64,000 nt of DNA from Pomacea canaliculata (lineage: Eukaryota; Mollusca; Gastropoda; Architaenioglossa; Ampullariidae), in contig NC_037590.1 in assembly GCF_003073045.1 (NCBI RefSeq), forward strand, positions 4,676,016 through 4,740,015. Reading direction: 5' to 3'. Below are positions 34,618 through 47,500 of this stretch, piece by piece. The notes beneath the pieces are model-generated. The model worked only from the letters and a program-made list of their open reading frames with translations, searched no databases and had not been told where the DNA came from. A program made the translations under genes and the position numbers. Positions within the stretch are counted from its first letter, which is position 1, and each line of letters begins with the position of its first letter.

Positions 34618-37600
34618 TTACATGTGGTAAGCTTCATACCATAGCTCCCCCGACTTGCGCAGTGACCTGCAAAATATGAACAGATTTTTCAGCATCACTA
34701 ATTAGTAGTTGTAGGTTGTTTGGATAAGCTGTTGACTAAGCAATCCAAGTAAAATGCCACATCTACAAGTACGACATACCCTATAATATCTGCAAATGCT
34801 GTGAACAGAGTCTTGGACTGGTAGTCTAATCCGTGCTTCTTGCAGAGAGACTTCACAAGTGGAGCTGCCTTGTGTAGGTTGTGTCTTGGCATGGTCGGAA
34901 ACAGACTAAGAGAAAGAAAGATACCTTGTAACTTAGGTGAAGAGATTGCACTGTCAACTTTAATGATGTCAAAAATCTCTGAAAACTTATCTATAAATAT
35001 ATTAAAAAAAGCAATGAATTGGAACTGTAATGCCAAAATGCATGCTCACATATACATGCACACAAACAACGTTGGTCAAACAGTCTACATTAAACTAAAA
35101 TACAAGTTAAACAATGCCTTGAAAATTCATGCTCGTCTTTACTATGCAAAACATCAAGAGATGTAAAACATACTGATGCTCAATCTGAAAGTTGAGATGG
35201 CCTGAAAACCAGTCATTGAAAAAAGACTGGTCCACATTACAAGTAGCCTTGAGTTGACCAGTGACCCAGTCGTCATCCTGATCTGTGTCTACATCCATTG
35301 GAATGTGATTCATTTGTGTTGTCCACACAAACCAGTGGCTTTCCAAAAACCTGTAAAAATATAAAAAACAATGAACACCACAAAGTTATTATGGACTACG
35401 ATAGGTAAAATGGTTTAACACACGTGCACATTTATACTTTTAAATCAACTGTATAAATGATCACATGGCATGAAAAACATTCCCATACTGAATTTTAATT
35501 AGCAAATTTTGAAACATCGATCGTGTATAGATTATGATAGGACCTTTGTGGCTTCCCTCTACATCTGACTGCTAAAACAGGGACATGCATATCAAGCCTG
35601 TACTGAAAGTTATACTTATCTTGTAACATTAAACTTACAGAACTCTAGTTCATTGTTCCCTATACTTTAAATTATTATTTGTTTTGAACTGACTGCAAGT
35701 TTTTATGAGATCACTGGTTTTAATGTTCTTATGCTTTTTTTCCTGCAATTCACGTAAACTATATAGCTAAAATGTCTTACTGACAAACATTTTAACCAAA
35801 AGAATTTTTGAAATTGAACAGAAATTATATCCCTTATATTTGTAGTAAAAAGGTTGTATGCACAAGAATTTCTTCCAGCACAGCATGTTTTAAACAAGGC
35901 CAAGGCATCAGCAATGTCATGGACAATACAAAGACCAATACAAAATTCCTGCCTCTTTCAAAATATCTCATGACAATTTTTGTTTTACTTATCATCTTGA
36001 CTAAAATATATGAGCTGCATGTCAGCCACTAAGATATGAAGATAAATCATACTATTTTTTATTACACAGCTTAATTGAATAAAGCCAACGAGCATTTAAG
36101 GTGATTAACCTGTTACAAAAAAAAAAAAGCCTGTTGCTTTGAATACCAAGGTCAGGGTCTCTAGGGTTAGAGATCAAGTTACTTTTATCAAAGAACTGAT
36201 AAAGGGGCCTTTGATAATCATGTCATCAGCACTCATATCTTCAAATCCAGCACGTCAAAAACTGTGACTGTGCGACTAGCTTTTACATTCACCACTGGAC
36301 ATTGATCCCAACTAATTTCTGACCTTATTGGCCCACTAACCTGATCCAAAGATAAAATGCTAAAGTTCCTCCAACACCCAGGAAAGATGCAAACATCACG
36401 CAGTATCGCACAAAAAATGCTACCATCCACAGAAGTTCCTGAAAAAATGGTTTATTAACAATGAGCATGCTAGATATCAAGAGAAGGTATTTTGTGTGTG
36501 CTATGTTTTTTCATTTTTATCAATCACAACAGTATCCATATTGTTGAGAGGTTGTTCACCCCTTACACTTTTCTTTTGATGTGTACTATTTGCTTATTTC
36601 TACATGTTTAAGTATGTTCCTATATCAACATTTCTGCATGCGCAGGAGAAAAGCCAACAGCACTAACTTTGAAAAATATTTCTATGGGCCTGATTCATGG
36701 ATACAGCTGTCAAATCATCTTTAAGCATTCTGTGTAAAGATAACAGCAATTAGAATTATGCTGTAAATTGCCTGGGTCCAAAGAATTAATGTTCCAATAT
36801 ATCCCTATTCTTACAAGGTGACTTAAAAGTATAAGTTCTGACTGCCAATTGAGCTGTTTTTAATTTTCCATTCATTCATGAACAACAGTGCATACAGGAA
36901 AAATCAGAAATGAAGCTCAGATTAGAATCTTGCACTCACCCCCCACAGTTTTCTGGTGATGAGAAAATAGGGTATCTCAAAGTTGAAGTACAATGGTAGG
37001 AGAAGTGGAGGCATTACTGAAGAATAGATAAACAAGAAGTTTCAGAAGGCAGAATGCAAAGAAAAGAAATTAAAGCATATAAAAAAGCAGTTCATGAGAT
37101 AAACTAGCTTGTCCCAAAGCTAAAAGCTGCAAACATATACTAAGCCTGTTAATTCATACTATTTACTTTACACCGTACTGTACAAAGAATTTTGAAGTTA
37201 CAAGTTGGTTGTAGATGGCTTTAAAACAGACATTTATTTTAAAAATTCAAAGTAAGAAATTCTGCAGTTGCATCAATAAGACAATATAAGCCAGATGATA
37301 TTTTTTAAAAAGGCAATGAAATAAATTCCTAAACTAGCAAGTACAACTGATAGGCAGATTTGAGGACAAGGAAGTAAGCAGCTACAGGAAGATTTGTTTG
37401 GGGACAAAAAAACTAAGCAGACTTCCGTATTATACAAAGCTATATGTTTCCCCCACCACTCGGTTACACAGTCATGTAATGATTTTTTTCCCAAGCATCC
37501 TTTAATTATCTTAATAATGACCACTGGTAAACACTCACTCAGGAAGAAATATTCGTGCTGATGGTTGAATGGCATTACCCCTTTTTTCTTCTGACCCCAC

Positions 37601-40395
37601 TGGAAAATAAAAAAAGGCAATTTTACGAGTGGTCCAAGAGAGTGAAAAAATACTTTTTCATTCAATACTTCTTTCCTTCCTCACTCAATATACCTGCATG
37701 CATGCACAAATACTTCGCATGTGACAAGAAACCAATAGGAACACTAGCTATGTCTATACAAAATGTAAGTTCCTGATTTCAAACATAGGTTCCTTAAATG
37801 AGAAAGGGGAATTGCCGTTTTAAGCCAAGCCAGCAACTATGGTTATATCCCTTCAAGGAAAACAAATGCCACACGCAGAGAAAAAAACAGTGTGCCCGAA
37901 ATAAAAGATGAACCCAGGACAGCCAAGCCTCACTGTACTGGTGACAGGCGCTGTTGTGCCACTGGAGACCACTGATGAAGTGAAACAGTAATTTTTGTTT
38001 ACAATGCCTACAAAATAAAAAATGATGGAATATGTTGGTTAAAAATCATATGTATGTAGACTGAATACCTCAACAGGCTGCTTTTTCCCCAGTACAAATA
38101 AGTGGTCAAATCGTATATCAGGATCTTTACGCATGCGATTAGGCTTTGCATGATGAAGGAAGTGCCTGTAATTCCACCAAGATGATGAGGCCCCCTGTGA
38201 ATGACATTTTCAATATTTTCAAAATGTAACATATTTATGCTTCACTTTTTTTAAAAGTGGAAAACAGATGCACCATTGTCTATTTGCTTCTGCTTTCAAT
38301 GATGGCATTTCGAGGACACATTTCACACACAGCACTACAATTATAATGCAAGGATTTCAACTTTTAGATAAAAGATATGAAGTGTTAGTGTTTATGAATA
38401 AGCAGACATACACACACATCTCTAACAATATTAAAACATGAGGAGAAATTTTCATGAAAAATAAAGGTTAGCATCAAAAAGAATTGGTTTAAAGTGTAGG
38501 GTTAGAAACAAACGTCTCTTTAACTCAAAATTTAAGGAGTGCGAAGTTTTTCATATAACAGCAAAGTGTGTATCATACCTTGAGAAAATTTATGACAAAT
38601 ATATGCATACTATGGTTGATCCATGATGATTTGAATACTGAAAGGTGCCCATAATCATGCTGCGACCACCCAGCCTGTGCCTACATTCATGACAAAAAAC
38701 ATGATGCCATGTTCAAGGGATTAGGGCTACTAGGCAGCAAACATTGTTTAAAAAATTCATTATTAGATAAGAGAACCATAGGTAGACAGATGGAGGAATA
38801 AACATTTAAGTAGGTAGGCAGATAGAACATATGAAGACAGATCTGTACATAACCTTGTCTATGTAAAGAGTAATTCTTACTTAAATGACTTGAAACATCA
38901 CTTTAACATCATTATCATTGCTTTTATGACCTCTGTGTATAGGTAATACCTGTGCAGTAACAAGAAGAATGGATGCCCCTAACAAAGTGATCCAGCTTGT
39001 TCCACAAGTGTAAATGAGGAACCAGGCCAGCACTTCAAGTGCAAGGATATGTAGCATGATGGAAAAAAAAAATAAGGGGCTGGCTTTAAACAACCCCATT
39101 TCTTCCGTTTTGGCTCTCAAATCTCGGAAGTCTTTTATCAGTTCACTCTGAAAGGCAAAAACAGCATTTCTTTAGTGTGCATATAAGCAATGAGTGATTG
39201 AATAAGAGATAAAAGCGTGATCAGCAATTACAGCCTGTTAACAAAGAATAATTTTACACTTCAGTTCATTTTATATTTCGTTCAGTGAATGAACAATTGA
39301 AAATGTTTAAGCATTTTTGTAATGATTTACTATGAAACACAACAATTTTGTTTTAGAATTACATGCAGAAATCTGTCCATCAAAAATTAATATTTCTTAT
39401 TTGCATGGAATTTGCTTGTTTTAAGGGGCTGTTTGGGTTTATCTTCATTTCTCCACGTCTGTTGAGATGACACACTTCACTGACCATAATATTTTAAAAT
39501 ATGAAGTGCTAAATCTTTTACCTCCTTCTTCTCTTCATCTTTAAGAAGTCCCACCAGCAGAGGCTGCATGTACTTGCACACAGCTTTGTGATCATTGTGA
39601 AAAGCCACCCAGGCATCCTATCAGCATAGTGCATACATATATAGAAATGTGTTCATGTGAATGTATGGGCATAATAATATATATGCATTAAAGTGCCCAA
39701 TAAGAAAAATATTTAAACACACACACAGAAAGCAAACAATGTGAAATTGTATATCAACACTACACTTACTAAGAAAGTAGATCACAGTTCAAGTGAAATT
39801 ATGCCTAAAATGTTTATTATAGTTCCAAAGTTCTGGAATGAAACATCGACAGGGGTTAGCTTGCCTACTTCAATGTTCTAACAAATATTTGAATATGTCT
39901 ACATTATAAAAAAAAAAAAACCACCAAAGAATCTATCATAATTCTGCATTATTCTGGAAATCAATTACAGCTAACAAAAACTTATTCAATTTTTCTGTTT
40001 AATTCAGAATGTTAAATGTGTTTTGAAAGCTTATTTATCAATGTATTTTTCTCTGCCAATGTCAGAGCGTTAACAAGAATAGAATCATTCGTAACGCCGG
40101 TACTGTTCACCTTCGAAGAACCCTGAAGCGACTTTACATTCAGTTACATAAGATCCCAAAGACAAGGATGCACACCCTCTCAATATCAAAAGATTCACTC
40201 ATGAATTACCGTTGCATCCTGTCCGCAATGATGAGCAATGATTCTCTCACCACCTGGATGTTTTTTCGCCCACCTTGTTACATCGTAAATTCGTCCATCC
40301 ACCACCAACCATCTGTCGTTTTTGTCTGCATGCTTCCGAATTTCATCCCATCCATATACCGGCAACTTGGAAGTGCCTTTCTCCTCCTTGCACAT
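34618..40395 (-). CDS. Front-end fatty acyl desaturase with cytochrome b5 domain
   Basis: This membrane enzyme of the ER inserts a double bond between an existing one and the carboxyl end of polyunsaturated acyl chains, using the fused cytochrome b5 as electron donor. Exons, 5' to 3': 40210-40395, 39522-39617, 38950-39147, 38579-38680, 38069-38194, 37539-37599, 36940-37016, 36341-36438, 35174-35350, 34780-34905, 34618-34666. They sum to 1,296 nt and 431 aa, the normal family length, with every phase correct. Residues ~1-75 are cytochrome b5 (haem motif HPGG). His box I is HDYGH, box II HFLHH, and box III QIEHH, which is split by an intron. The C-terminus is [11 protein letters not shown]. This Q-I-E-H-H pattern marks front-end (FADS-like) rather than stearoyl desaturases; delta-5, -6 or -8 regiochemistry cannot be read from sequence. 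The ATG at 40393-40395 is preceded by an in-frame open stretch to an acceptor at 40419/40420, so an upstream coding exon is not excluded. Confidence 0.93.
37909..37980 (-). mobile_element. tRNA-derived SINE, family A, head fragment
   Basis: Reading the minus strand, AGTGGCACAACAGCGCCTGT then CACCAGTACAGTGAGGCTTGG and TCCTGGGTTCATC reproduce the A-box, spacer and B-box of the copy at 9996. The body is missing. It lies in a desaturase intron. Confidence 0.65.
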
Positions 40396-40419
40396 AATGT
40401 ATATCGCGTCAATATCTCG

Positions 40420-42090
40420 CTGGCAAGTAAAAAAATACTAAGCAAACGAAAAATAAATTAACACCAGTGATCGATGACGACCGTCTCATTCAAGTCAGCG
40501 AGCGCGCTCAAGAACAAGCTTAGCAGACGCCACACCATGCCGGTGTTCGCATGCTCAGTGCACTCGTAATGTAATCAGCAGGCCATCGAAACGGCCTTGA
40601 CCCTTTTTGTGAGAGGTCGTGCATGATCGGCAGACATAAATGACCAATGAAAAACGAGGTTAGAAAAAAACAATATGACGTCCATCAATGAAACATGAAC
40701 TTAGAAAAAAAATATGATCTCCATCAAAAAATGTTTCTCATGTAAAAATGTGGCGGGCGTCGTCTGCAACGAAAGCGAAGCTAAATTATATCTGTTTTAG
40801 GAAATAGGGAGGGAATGGAAGAATATTTAGCAATAAGGTTGGCAGTTCGAAATGAAAGCGTTTCTATCAGGGATATCGAACGAGAAGAATCATAGCTGGC
40901 TGGGCATGCGCAGCATTAATGTGGAACCTTAAGCAACATTTTATTGTTACGTTAAATTCAGCTGTAATTAATGCTTGTTAAATAAATTAAATGTATACCC
41001 AGAGGATGAGGGAATTGCCTTGCAGGTCGTGCAGGTGCATCGGTCATCACCTGACACCTGCATGGTTGCAGCGATTGTTCCTATCGTCACGTACGATCTG
41101 CGGACGTGCCGTGGTGGTGATGATGACAACATATCACGGCGACGTGCCGACTTCTCTCACGTGACAGCAGCCTGCACCTACATGCTGCATGATCGTGCTG
41201 TAAAAAATGTAGTAAACGTTCAAAGTCTTTCTCACGTATCTATCATGCGTGCGTGTGTGTGATTACAGCTGGATGAAACGAGTCACCATCGTCACTATAA
41301 CGTTTTCGAACATTAAATACTCCATCGCATACTAGCTTTTTGTTTAGTATTATGAGCGAGTTCCTAGCTTTGTCTTTTTGACTCCGATTGTTCACAAGGT
41401 CCTTGTCTGCTCGCAGTTCCCACCATTCAATGCTTTGGCCCAAACACCACGCAAACGGTCCACACTACTGCTTCAGTCGGTAGAACTTTAAAACTCTAAT
41501 CATGATTAAATTGGTGCTCTAATAGCTCTTATTGCCTTTATTTTTGTAGTTTTCGCTGACTCCTTAAGTTGCGCCGTTTTATTGCTGTTGTCAGAGCGCG
41601 TTCTTTGTAGCCCTCCATGGAGAAAACCAAAAACATATATTAGCTTTTGGTTCCACACAAGCACTTGGATTTGAATGAATGCAATTCCCTCCTCCCGGTG
41701 CGGGTGGCTTCTTCTCCAGTCCGAGTTTATTATCCGCAAAAGTGATACCGAAAGTTTGTGCGAATTAAGTGAAGGATGATCTGTGGAGTGAGCGGAACAG
41801 CACTCTTGATTATGCAATGTATTTTGTAAAGAGATGGGTTTTATAGCCGGATTTGAAGGTTCGAGCGTATGCAGTTCGAAGGGGAAGAAAAGTATAAAGT
41901 ATAAAAGTAATCATTGGTTTGGCGTTTCTTGAGAAAGATTTGGCGCAGCCTTCTCAAGCACTTGGTCTGGAATGCCTGTTTTCTTCCCTCCGTATGGGCT
42001 AGCAGAGTCCACGCCAGCAGGATGTGAACCACGAGAGACGCGAACAGTGTAGCAGGTAACAAATCCTGTCAAGTCTGGCCACCGCTGTGC
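40420..42090. other. Upstream region of the desaturase, no gene recognised
   Basis: This contains the desaturase promoter on the minus strand, whose elements I cannot define. A ~40-bp block ending TATGAcNTCCATCAA is tandemly duplicated at about 40655-40728. GC content rises around 41030-41180. No coding region or RNA gene is recognised. Confidence 0.45.
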
Positions 42091-42675
42091 CGTGTGCGGA
42101 CTTTTTGCCGACGGACGTTTCACCGCCGGACGTTTCGGAGCCGGACGTTTTGTCGACTGGACGTTTCCGGAGTCGGATGTTTTGCCGACCGGCGTTTCGC
42201 CGCCGGACGTTTCGCCGCATTATGTCAGAGAGAGAGAGCTTACTTACTTCTCAAAGAATGAAAGTAACTACTAGATTACACAATAATTCTTTACTTCAAA
42301 CAAATTTTACACACAGACTTCACAGACAGTTCACTTTGATTGTCCCAGATTATGCGCAACAGCTTTGAGAAAAAACATTGATACAATGGCGAGAGAAATG
42401 TGTGAGCTAACGGTTCACATGAGGAGGGATAGTGAGAGAGTTCACTGATACATTGATACAATGGCGAGAGAAATGTGTGAGCTAAGGGGCGTCACACACT
42501 TGACTTCGGCTAAATGTCCCGCGTGAAATGCCGAAATGAAGTGCCCCGCGCCGAAACGTCCGGCGGCGAAACGTCCGGTCGGCAAAACGTCCGGCTCCGA
42601 AACGTCCGGCGGCGAAACGTCCGGTCGGCAAAACGTCCGGCGGCGAAACGTCCGTCGGCGAAAAGTCCGTGTACC
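42091..42675. mobile_element. Non-autonomous transposon with minisatellite inverted ends (Mutator-like?)
   Basis: Both ends are long inverted repeats made of a repeated ~12-19-bp unit with core GGACGTTT(T/C)GCCG. The left arm spans about 42091-42222. The right arm (about 42540-42675) carries the reverse complement CGGCGAAACGTCC many times. The outermost bases CGTGTGCGGACTTTTTGCCG match the right end inverted (GGTACACGGACTTTTCGCCG). The 9-bp sequence CCGCTGTGC flanks the element on both sides (42082-42090 and 42676-42684). A 9-bp duplication with long inverted ends is typical of Mutator-like elements; Merlin elements (8-9 bp) are an alternative. The core encodes nothing and carries a 35-bp direct repeat (42376-42410 and 42451-42485). 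Confidence 0.82.
42376..42485. repeat. 35-bp direct repeat in the element core
   Basis: CATTGATACAATGGCGAGAG and the next 15 bases occur identically at 42376-42410 and 42451-42485. The 75-bp period suggests a recent partial tandem duplication inside the transposon core. Confidence 0.85.
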
Positions 42676-44510
42676 CCGCTGTGCAGTTGCTGTGTTAGAA
42701 AAGGGTGAGTCCTGAGTACTCAAAGCTGTACTCCACTTAATAAACCTCTGCTTTGCTTTTGTCAGTATTGTCTCCATTCCATATGCACGTGCACCATCAG
42801 TTTTTGCGTTGGAATCATTTGGTTTTGGCAGGGGTCGATCTGATCCTGGGTAGAAGTCGATATGTCTGGGTCGAAGTCACCAGTCCCCGCTCCGCGTGGC
42901 TCAGATCAGAGACGTTAATAACGTTATTTAACGTCTCTGCTCAGATGTGGACTAGAGATCAATGCCATCATTCCGAAAGTGAAACCACGGACTGCACAGA
43001 GACACGGCCATTAATTGTAAATTCGGAAACGCTGAATCACTTTAGTGTTGGCAGATTTCGGTATTCATCCGTGCTACCCACGACTCTTCGAATGCAGACG
43101 GTATGTCTGCAAAAATCCACGTGTCGCTAATACATGCGCGTGGGCAAAAGGCTCCAGAATACGTGTTAATAAATGTAAAACCCGAAGAGCAAGAACGAAT
43201 GCATGACTAAGGTGACAAGCTTGCCACATGTCAGAAAGAACCAAAGACAGCCGCCCCAAGAATGTGGGGTGGGATCACCGACATTTCAGACAAGCGTGGC
43301 ACGTCTCTACAGAAGAAAAGAGAGTTGAATACGGACTGTTGGTTGTGTCTCAGCCGTCTGAAAAAGTCGCCCGACACGCTGATGGGTTTAAAACCTATAT
43401 AAGCTCGTGAGACGCACGACGGAGAGCGGAGAGAGCGTGGGTTGGTGGCTCCCGATAAGGGCTAATGCTGCGAGCATGTTTCTTCTTTTCTGTTCACCTG
43501 GCATTGTGAGACCAAGGCCTTCTCATTATCTTTGAAAGATTCCCAAAATGTTACATAATTAGGATAAAATATACATTTTGAACAATGTATTGACCAAATA
43601 CACTCTATAATGTCAACCATAGACGGGAAAAAAAAAAAACCAACAAAAAGCCAACCTTATGTCTTCTTTCTGTGACACCAACCATTTCCTCGAAGTAGTA
43701 CATATATACGTTCATGATGAAACGGCACACGGGAAAGGGACATAGCCACTATTTTAAACTCTATGCATCATTAGTTGTATCCCTTATATTTGTGTATAGA
43801 AATTAGAATTCAGCATCAAACATTATTGTTGCTGTTTTAGGGGTAATGAGCTTTTGCTAGCGATTTTCCTGTAGACCCAGACGTAAAGTGTATTGAAGGC
43901 ACATAAATTATTTAAGCAGTTTTTGAACAGCTGTTTTCATTATCATTAATAGATGCAGGATGGCTTTCAATGTTGTGCTTTATAGTGGCATATCAATCAT
44001 ATTGTGTTTAAAAAGCTGTGTCATAAAGCTATGAAAAATAAAAAGCAATAACTAAATTTTCACTAGCTGAATGGAACTTTTTTTATCACTTAATAGAAAA
44101 TTGTCAACACTGATACTTTCCAGTTAAAACTTAATGCGAGAAAAATGATTACACAAACATAAACAGCCTTCTAAATCTCCAGTGTTATAAAATTATATTC
44201 TTCTCAGCACACCACTAAAGTATTGTTCAGTCCAACTTGACAAGCCCTTAACATTTATCAAGGCTTAAAAAGAAATTGTCCTCTTTTACTGGTGCATTTG
44301 TGCATTTTAATGCAGAGCCATTAAAGACACTACGTTGAATGCATCATTAATCATATTAAAACATAATTAATGGCTTTTAATTACCAAAAAATTAAATAAA
44401 CTACACTGAGAATAAAAAAGATAAAATATAAAGTGGTAGCCGCACGATAATATAAACATCGTTTTAAATAAATCTGCAATTATCAATAATCAAGTACGCA
44501 GAAATACAGA
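42676..44510. other. Intergenic stretch between transposon and TEFM
   Basis: No gene is recognised. A palindrome lies at 42907-42939. A GC-richer block at about 43200-43480 has a TATA-like CTATATAAG at about 43396. The final kilobase is AT-rich and should include the TEFM 3' UTR on the minus strand. Confidence 0.45.
42907..42939. repeat. Nested palindrome
   Basis: CAGAGACGTTAA and TTAACGTCTCTG form 12-bp arms around a further palindromic TAACGTTA. The similar sequence CTCAGAT occurs just outside on both sides. The function is unknown. Confidence 0.7.
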
Positions 44511-47500
44511 TCACTGCTGCAGAAAGTGAGTCTTCAATACCACCAGTTTGTAAAAAGCTACCGCTAATAGAAGACAGTTTGACAATCTTTCTTGACCCAA
44601 AGACTTCTCATTCCAGTAGGTTCCCCATAACATGGATGGCACATTAACATTGGAGACAAGACTTTTGGGATCTCTCTCTGGCAATGCGGTGCGCTGGATA
44701 TCCTGTATTATGTGCCTGCAGCTCACTTTCTCACCTCCAACAGAGAGATTGAAAAATTTCATGACTGAGTTTTGTTTGAGAAAGAATGTTCGATACTGGC
44801 ATGTTTGGGCAAGGTCTGGGTTCAACAGTGTCACAAGCATGGCTTCCATGAGGCGAAGATTGGTGAGAAAGGGAACAATACGAAGATTAGTGTAGCGGTA
44901 AATCTGACTTTCTAGTACATAGATGTCTGCTTTTGGTAGTTGTTGCACCACCTGCATAAGCTGTAAGTAAAATATAAAAGAAAGTTGAAAAAGCCATACA
45001 TGTAAATGTTGTTAATTTGTTTAGCATAAAGTATTAAAAAAATTGTGCATTGTTAAATCCAGATCCAGTATAACACAACAGACAGACAATTTTGTGCAGG
45101 ACCACTTGAATTAAAAATTGTAATGTAAGCTTCATTGCATAAATAATTTTTTTTCTCTATTTGCTTTTGCATGAGACTACCACCATTGCAGTTTTCAAAA
45201 AAAAACCTTGTGTGCTGCACAATTTAGAAACTTACAAGTTGTTTTAACAATGCTCTTCATATCATTCAACAGGATTGAATTAGGATAGAAATGCATCAAC
45301 ATACTTCATTAGCTTTAACTGATTGATGATAACATTAGTTATTTCATTCCTTTTGCTCCTTTGAGGAGCATAGGGCCGCAGATGATAACGAGACATAAAC
45401 AATATTTTACAAATTTTGATCAGAAATAAAAAGAAGAAAAATTCAAATGGTCTACCTTATCTAACAATTGCACAGGGTCGACACGTTGGAATGGCTTGTC
45501 AAACAATGGAAGTAAACTCCATGATTCTAGTGTCATGTCACGAGTCATATGTGCAAAGCCAACACAATCTGCATGTATTTCCAATGCAACAAGTGACCTC
45601 AAGTTCTGTCAAAAATGAACAACTTAGCATTAATTGTTTCTTTGTTCATTTACATTCATTATTATTCATGCTTATTGCTATATTAATTCACATATAAAGT
45701 CTGTCTAGCTGGTTTATGTTCAAGAGAATTTGAGAAAGAAGGAAAACAGAAAAGAAATGCAAAGCTATTTATTTCAGCTGTATAAGCAAACTAAGGTTAG
45801 AACACTATAATACAACAACAATAATCAATAATACCATAACACATTCACACCTACCACACCAGACAGACCCTCATATAATGCAGACCTGTACATGATCACA
45901 ATTCATTTACATAGCCAGAACAACAAAAGACTGCCTCAATTTATTAGTCCTGCATGTAGGCACAGAGAATTGGTAGCCCAATGGAAGCTGATGGAACTAC
46001 CCTGATACAACATCATCGCATAGAATTGAAGACATTTTTACAAAAGAAAAAAACTGCCTATTACACAAAATCTGAAAGTCACTTAGGGATGTTCCAATCA
46101 TTTTTGAGCAGGTGTATACAATTCAAGCTGTTTTGCCCTTCATTGATAAATTGTTGTAATAACAGATGAATGAGAAGAGCATCCTTTCCATATGGGATTT
46201 ATAAAACAGCTGAAAAAATCTATGGGCTACATTTAGCAACTAAGAATGACTTCAGCTTATACAGAAGGAAGAGGTGTGATCGAGTCTTAGGGAATATCCC
46301 AGAGACAAGGGAAGCAGATAAGTCTATTTTATGGTCACTAAAAATAGATGCCACATAAGTGAAAGATAGAGAAAGAGAGCCGTTTCCATTTTATTAACAT
46401 CTAATTTTATTAAAGAGGTAGAATAGCCATTAACATAAAGATCTGTAGTTAGCAAAATCTAATAATGTAACAATAAAATAGTAAGGATAACGATTTAGGT
46501 AATTAAGACCATGTGTTGGCATAGGCATTCTTTCCTGACACTAATAGTATTAGTAATGCACTTTAGATTATTAAGACTAAATACTAGCATATGAATTGTG
46601 GTTGTCAGTATATTTGTACATCTAACTCAAAATATTTAATTGAAATACATTCCTAAAAATATCATATAATATCAAACAATATCATTTTTGGTTATTGTGC
46701 AGCGAAACAATGGAACTCTCTCCCTTTCCATATCCGCCACCCACCACCTATTGAATCCTTTAAACTTGCACTGAAAACACACCTCTTCCATAAACATTAC
46801 TCCTAACAACCTTTCCCATAATGCTAGTCCTTTTTCACACCCTTCCTTTTGCAGTATCATGTTACTCTCAGCTCTTTTTCTTGTTATTTGGTTTCTCTTT
46901 GTGTTTTCTGTATTTTATTTTATTCTTCATTTAGTATGGTTGTTGATTCTTTTATAGTTCATATGCTATTTGTTTTCCTGTCCCTTGTATGCTGTCCATG
47001 TTTCGTTCTTGATCTTAAGCGCTAAGAGCATGTTCCTTAGGAGTGTGAGTATGCGCTTTACAAATTTTGCATTTATTATTATTTATTATATACCTTTTCA
47101 ATTGCTTGACATGACCACCACTAGTGGGCTGTAAGATATTCTAGATAAATATTTCAACATGAAATACAGAAACTAGAGTTAGATAGTTATGCTGCATAGA
47201 ATATTGGAGGAGGGTTGGGGAATTATGTACAACCTAACTGTAACTGTGTTTAATACAACAAATTTTATGGCATACTTACCATGAACTTTAACAAAGGCTT
47301 AAATGCATACACCTAACATGTAGATTGCAGTAATTGTCATTTAAATGAATTGTTTTTAGCCTGTGTTTCTGTAAGTAGTTTCTATTGCAGCTGATTAGAT
47401 TATTAAAAGATGACAATATCTTTAGAACTTTAAACTACATCAATGATATATGATAACTTTTGCCGTAAATGCATGCATAAAAAAACCAAATTACCTACAT

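Noticed and set aside
37273-37665. 130-codon minus-strand open frame
   Set aside because: Only the 61-bp desaturase exon inside it (37539-37599) is coding; the remainder is intron.
42091-42675. CRISPR-like array of short repeats
   Set aside because: Repeats are arranged in opposite orientations with no uniform spacers, are flanked by a target duplication and lie in an animal genome.
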